Part shown: positions 6,209-8,364 of the stretch, one piece after another | How positions within the stretch are numbered: position 1 is the first letter of the stretch | Layout of the letters: each line of letters opens with the position of its first letter | Assembly: GCA_029256665.1 (NCBI GenBank) | Contig: JAQSXN010000138.1 | Location: 1-8,364 of the forward strand | Direction of reading: 5' to 3' | From: Paenibacillus sp. | GTDB taxonomy: Bacteria > Bacillota > Bacilli > Paenibacillales > Paenibacillaceae | Length of the DNA: 8,364 nucleotides | The notes under the pieces: model-generated | Told to the model about the DNA's origin: nothing | Database searches by the model: none | What the model saw: the letters and a program-made list of their open reading frames with translations, nothing else | Program-made: the position numbers and the translations under genes

Positions 6209-6916
6209 CTACCGGCATATGGCGCGCTTATCACGAACAGCAACTAAAAAAGAGTCCACGATACAATGCGTGGATACAGCGCTGGAGCCAAGTTGGGGCA
6301 CGAATAACGTCCCGATGAAAAAAGAATGCTCCGGCAGCTCCACGATCCGCGCGTTGCCAACCGAGTCCGTACCGACCACCTCTAGCCCCGCTTCATGCAA
6401 TTGTCGTCGATAATCCGGATGGAGTCCATAGTTGCATCTAAACGGCTCGACGGTATGCTCGGCTTGATAGATCGAATACGCTCTGGAGTGCTTATTGACC
6501 ATCACTTCGCTACTTTGCCCGACTAATGAGCAAGCCAGCTTTCCAATTATAATCTGCTCGGCATCCGGATCACGCTCTTCATGCCCCGCATGCTTCAGCC
6601 CCATCTTGTTTCTTGCATACTCCATGATCATGTACTGGAATCCGCCGCATGTCCCTAGCAAAGGCACATCGTTTTCGCGCGCGAAACGAGTGATGTCAAG
6701 AACCCCGTCCAACGAATCAGGGAAACCCGGACCTATCCAAAAACCTTGATACGAATCGCAGATCGCATCCATATTCTCGATGATCGTCGCAGTCGGGAGC
6801 CACTCAAATTCGATTGCGAGCCCTAACTTGTCGGCGGAATGCTTCAGGGCTTGGTTCGTGGCGGAATGCGACGGATATTCCGGACTGAAATCCCCAACAA
6901 TCCCTATTTTCTTCAT
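6209..6916 (-). CDS. CTP synthase C-terminal region-related (seleno)protein family, Cys form; class I amidotransferase-like
   Basis: A 235-residue cytoplasmic protein with a class I glutamine-amidotransferase fold, closest to the CTP synthase glutaminase-like group whose members carry Cys or selenocysteine at the nucleophile. Family landmarks are the start MKKIGIVGDFSPEYPSH, IGPGFPDSLDG, the nucleophile elbow GTCGGFQ with Cys90 (codon TGC), IMEYARN, CSLVGQS, CNYGLHPDYR and HSFFIGTLFVPQ. Where CTP synthase has the catalytic His-Pro-Glu (FHPE), this protein reads FVPQ (residues 205-208), so ordinary glutaminase activity is doubtful. The ATG at 6916 is chosen because the family begins here; an in-frame TTG at 6949 would overlap the upstream gene. 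The ribosome site AGAGGAAG (6930-6937) overlaps the upstream stop codon and has a rather long 13-base spacer. It is probably co-transcribed with the 94-residue gene 19 bases upstream. The reaction is unknown. Confidence 0.85.
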   Translation of the reverse strand: MKKIGIVGDFSPEYPSHSATNQALKHSADKLGLAIEFEWLPTATIIENMDAICDSYQGFWIGPGFPDSLDGVLDITRFARENDVPLLGTCGGFQYMIMEYARNKMGLKHAGHEERDPDAEQIIIGKLACSLVGQSSEVMVNKHSRAYSIYQAEHTVEPFRCNYGLHPDYRRQLHEAGLEVVGTDSVGNARIVELPEHSFFIGTLFVPQLGSSAVSTHCIVDSFLVAVRDKRAICR

Positions 6917-6935
6917 AATCGCGCAAGCACTTCCT

Positions 6936-7220
6936 CTACTTATCTTCAATTCGTCCGAAAGACATTCTGGAAGGCCGATCCGTGCCTGTTAACATCTCGT
7001 AGGCTTCTCTCATATCGGGAACCTTCTCCTTCGTAAGAATCATTCCGTTAAGAACCTTGTTTATCAGATCCAGTTGTTCCTCGCTCAGCGAAGACAACTC
7101 CTCCACTGAAAAATGCACGGGTGTGCCAAGATGTTTGGTCAACCCTTCCGTTATCGTTTTTTGTTCCTCGTCGCTTAACTTATCGAACATGGACATGATA
7201 TTAGCCGCCATTTCACTCAT
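6936..7220 (-). CDS. Small acidic protein of unknown function, 94 aa
   Basis: I do not recognise this protein. The ATG at 7220 has a good ribosome site GAGAGGGG (7228-7235) with a 7-base spacer; a TTG further out at 7250 would include that site and is not credible. The sequence is mostly charged and helical-looking, with two acidic Ser/Glu-rich stretches (FDKLSDEEQKT and VEELSSLSEEQLDLI), a middle hydrophobic patch (INKVLNGMILT) and a basic/acidic tail (RMSFGRIEDK). It has no signal peptide, membrane segment or metal-binding cysteines. Its stop is 19 bases before the ATG of the amidotransferase-like gene, whose ribosome site overlaps it, so the two are probably translated from one message. 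A partner or regulator role for that protein is only a guess from position. Confidence 0.75.
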   Translation of the reverse strand: MSEMAANIMSMFDKLSDEEQKTITEGLTKHLGTPVHFSVEELSSLSEEQLDLINKVLNGMILTKEKVPDMREAYEMLTGTDRPSRMSFGRIEDK

Positions 7221-7227
7221 TCGGATT

Positions 7228-7235
7228 CCCCTCTC
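7228..7235 (-). promoter_or_regulatory. Ribosome binding site of the 94-aa gene
   Basis: GAGAGGGG lies 7 bases before the ATG at 7220 and decides this start over the upstream TTG at 7250. Confidence 0.7.
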
Positions 7236-7295
7236 TCGTCCTCTTCCCAAGCGTGTGTTGTCCCCAACATTCTATCCAATTAAATTCCGTTTATT

Positions 7296-7326
7296 GGGGC
7301 CATTCTCCTGCTAGGAGAACAGCCCC
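7296..7326 (-). terminator. Strong hairpin after the seryl-tRNA synthetase gene, possible terminator without a T run
   Basis: On the minus strand, starting 33 bases after the stop codon, GGGGCTGTTCTCCT pairs with AGGAGAATGGCCCC around an AGC loop. The inner TG/TG positions form two G-U pairs in leftward RNA but would be C/A mismatches in rightward RNA, so the hairpin fits leftward transcription. It is followed by AATAAACGG, not a T run, so it may be a weak terminator, a 3' stabilising stem or a processing site. A TAGAAT at about 30 bases beyond it could be a -10 box for the 94-aa gene, but no good -35 accompanies it. Confidence 0.5.
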
Positions 7327-7358
7327 TGTCAAAACCTATGAAAACGGATCGCGGGATG

Positions 7359-8364
7359 TCATTTCGTCTGTTCTGGAGCCTTCAGTTCCGCCAATCCCCC
7401 CAAATACGGCCGCAGCGCCTCCGGAATGCGGATCGAGCCATCCTCCTGCTGGTGATTCTCCAACAACGGAATCAGGATGCGCGGGCTCGCCACCGCCGTG
7501 TTGTTGAGCGTATGGCAATAACGCAGAGCCCCGCTCTCGTCGCGGTAACGAATGTTCGAGCGGCGCGCCTGGAAGTCGTGCAGGTTCGACGACGAATGCG
7601 TTTCGCCGTAGGCGCCGCGGCTCGGCATCCATGTCTCCAGATCGTATTGCTTATACGTCTTCTGCGACATATCGCCGGTACAGACCGCCATCTGGCGATA
7701 AGGCAGCTCCAGCTTGCCGAGCAGCAGCTCCGCATGGCCGGTAATCTCTTGCAGCATCGCTTCCGATTGCTCCGCGTCCGCTTGGCAGATAACCACTTGC
7801 TCCACCTTGGCGAATTGATGCACGCGATAAAGGCCATGCACGTCCCTGCCCGCCGATCCTACCTCGCTGCGGAAGCACATCGATGCAGCCGCCAGCCGGA
7901 TCGGCTCGCTCACGTCCACGATTTCGCCCGCGTAGAACATAATAAGCGGCACCTCCGACGTCCCGACCAGATAACGTTCCTCTTCCGCGATTCGATACGT
8001 CTGATCTTCCCCCTGCGGGAAAAATCCCGTGCCTTTCATCGCCTCCGCCCGGGCCATCAGCGGTACGTCCAGCGGCGTAAAACCGCGCTCCACCAGCAGG
8101 TCCAGCGCCATCTGCTGCACCGCGCGGTGCAGCAGCACGCCGTTGCCGGTCAAATAATAGTGGCGGCTGCCCGCCGTCTTAACGCCCCGGGGCACGTCGA
8201 CCAATCGGTGCAGCTCCGCGAGCGCCATATGATCCTTCCATTCGAAGTCGAACGTCCGCGGCTCTCCCACTCTTTTGAGCTCCACGTTGTCCGCATCCGA
8301 ACTGCCGACCGGCGTATCCGGCGACACGACATTCGGCACTCGCTCGCCGAGCGCCTCCACGATC
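7359..8364 (-). CDS. serS: Seryl-tRNA synthetase, class II, 5' end cut by window
   Basis: Charges tRNA-Ser (and tRNA-Sec where present) with serine in the cytoplasm. The reading frame is open through the right window edge, so the GTG at 8360 is internal; about 100 N-terminal residues, the tRNA-binding coiled coil, are missing by comparison with the usual ~425-residue enzyme. The catalytic core is intact. Numbering from that GTG: VPN-VVSPD at the arm/core junction (8-15), the TSE serine-pocket motif (134-136), motif 2 FRSEVGSAGRD to HQFAKVE (163-187), and motif 3 LNNTAVASPRILIPLLEN (285-302) with its Arg294, ending in the conserved QQEDGSIRIPEALRPYLGG. Motif 3 usually reads LNGSGLAVGR in Bacillus-type enzymes, so this may be a divergent or second copy. 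A TGA stop at 7359 is followed by the hairpin at 7296-7326. Confidence 0.93.
   Translation of the reverse strand, partial: IVEALGERVPNVVSPDTPVGSSDADNVELKRVGEPRTFDFEWKDHMALAELHRLVDVPRGVKTAGSRHYYLTGNGVLLHRAVQQMALDLLVERGFTPLDVPLMARAEAMKGTGFFPQGEDQTYRIAEEERYLVGTSEVPLIMFYAGEIVDVSEPIRLAAASMCFRSEVGSAGRDVHGLYRVHQFAKVEQVVICQADAEQSEAMLQEITGHAELLLGKLELPYRQMAVCTGDMSQKTYKQYDLETWMPSRGAYGETHSSSNLHDFQARRSNIRYRDESGALRYCHTLNNTAVASPRILIPLLENHQQEDGSIRIPEALRPYLGGLAELKAPEQTK

Noticed and set aside
6650..6661. Possible selenocysteine codon in the amidotransferase-like gene
   Set aside because: The nucleophile codon is TGC (Cys), not TGA, so no selenocysteine insertion is needed in this member.

Overview
The window looks like chromosomal DNA of a Gram-positive soil Firmicute of the Paenibacillus/Cohnella type. 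I infer this from the moderately high G+C, the strong GGAGG-like ribosome binding sites, a pair of lipoprotein solute-binding proteins, and next to them a large two-pass membrane regulator ending in an AraC-type DNA-binding domain. That combination is typical of carbohydrate-uptake loci in Paenibacillaceae.

Layout. Positions 1-3132 (minus strand) hold two paralogous family 1 extracellular solute-binding lipoproteins. The downstream one (ending beyond position 1) is cut by the window edge; the upstream one (1609-3132) is complete. A clear intrinsic terminator (1551-1585) separates them, so each probably has its own promoter. A 148-base divergent intergenic region (3133-3280) carries a sigma-A-like promoter for the regulator, a 10+10 bp inverted repeat and a cre-like (CcpA) site lying inside that promoter. 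The membrane-bound AraC-family regulator occupies 3281-5599 on the plus strand.

Positions 5600-6208 are a 609-base non-coding stretch. It contains a G-rich degenerate tandem repeat (about 48 bp period, 5652-5797), followed by a mirror array of four ~26 bp units (5921-6105): two direct copies 50 bp apart facing two inverted copies also 50 bp apart. This array is the most unusual non-coding structure in the window.

Positions 6209-8364 (minus strand) hold the end of a seryl-tRNA synthetase gene (cut at the right edge), a strong hairpin, a 94-residue protein I do not recognise, and 19 bases after it a class I glutamine-amidotransferase-like protein. The last belongs to the 'CTP synthase C-terminal region-related (seleno)protein' group. 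It keeps the nucleophile cysteine but appears to lack the usual His-x-Glu of the catalytic triad.

How they work together. The left half reads as a sugar-sensing and uptake module: the membrane regulator probably senses an external ligand, or the loaded binding protein, and drives the solute-binding protein genes, with carbon catabolite control layered on top. The permease genes are not in the window and may lie beyond its left edge. The right half is unrelated: a tRNA synthetase followed by a two-gene unit of unknown role. I see no phage, CRISPR, insertion sequence or defence genes, and no tRNA or rRNA. I do not see a clear new multi-gene system; the best leads are the mirror repeat array, the divergent regulatory region and the small-protein/amidotransferase-like pair.
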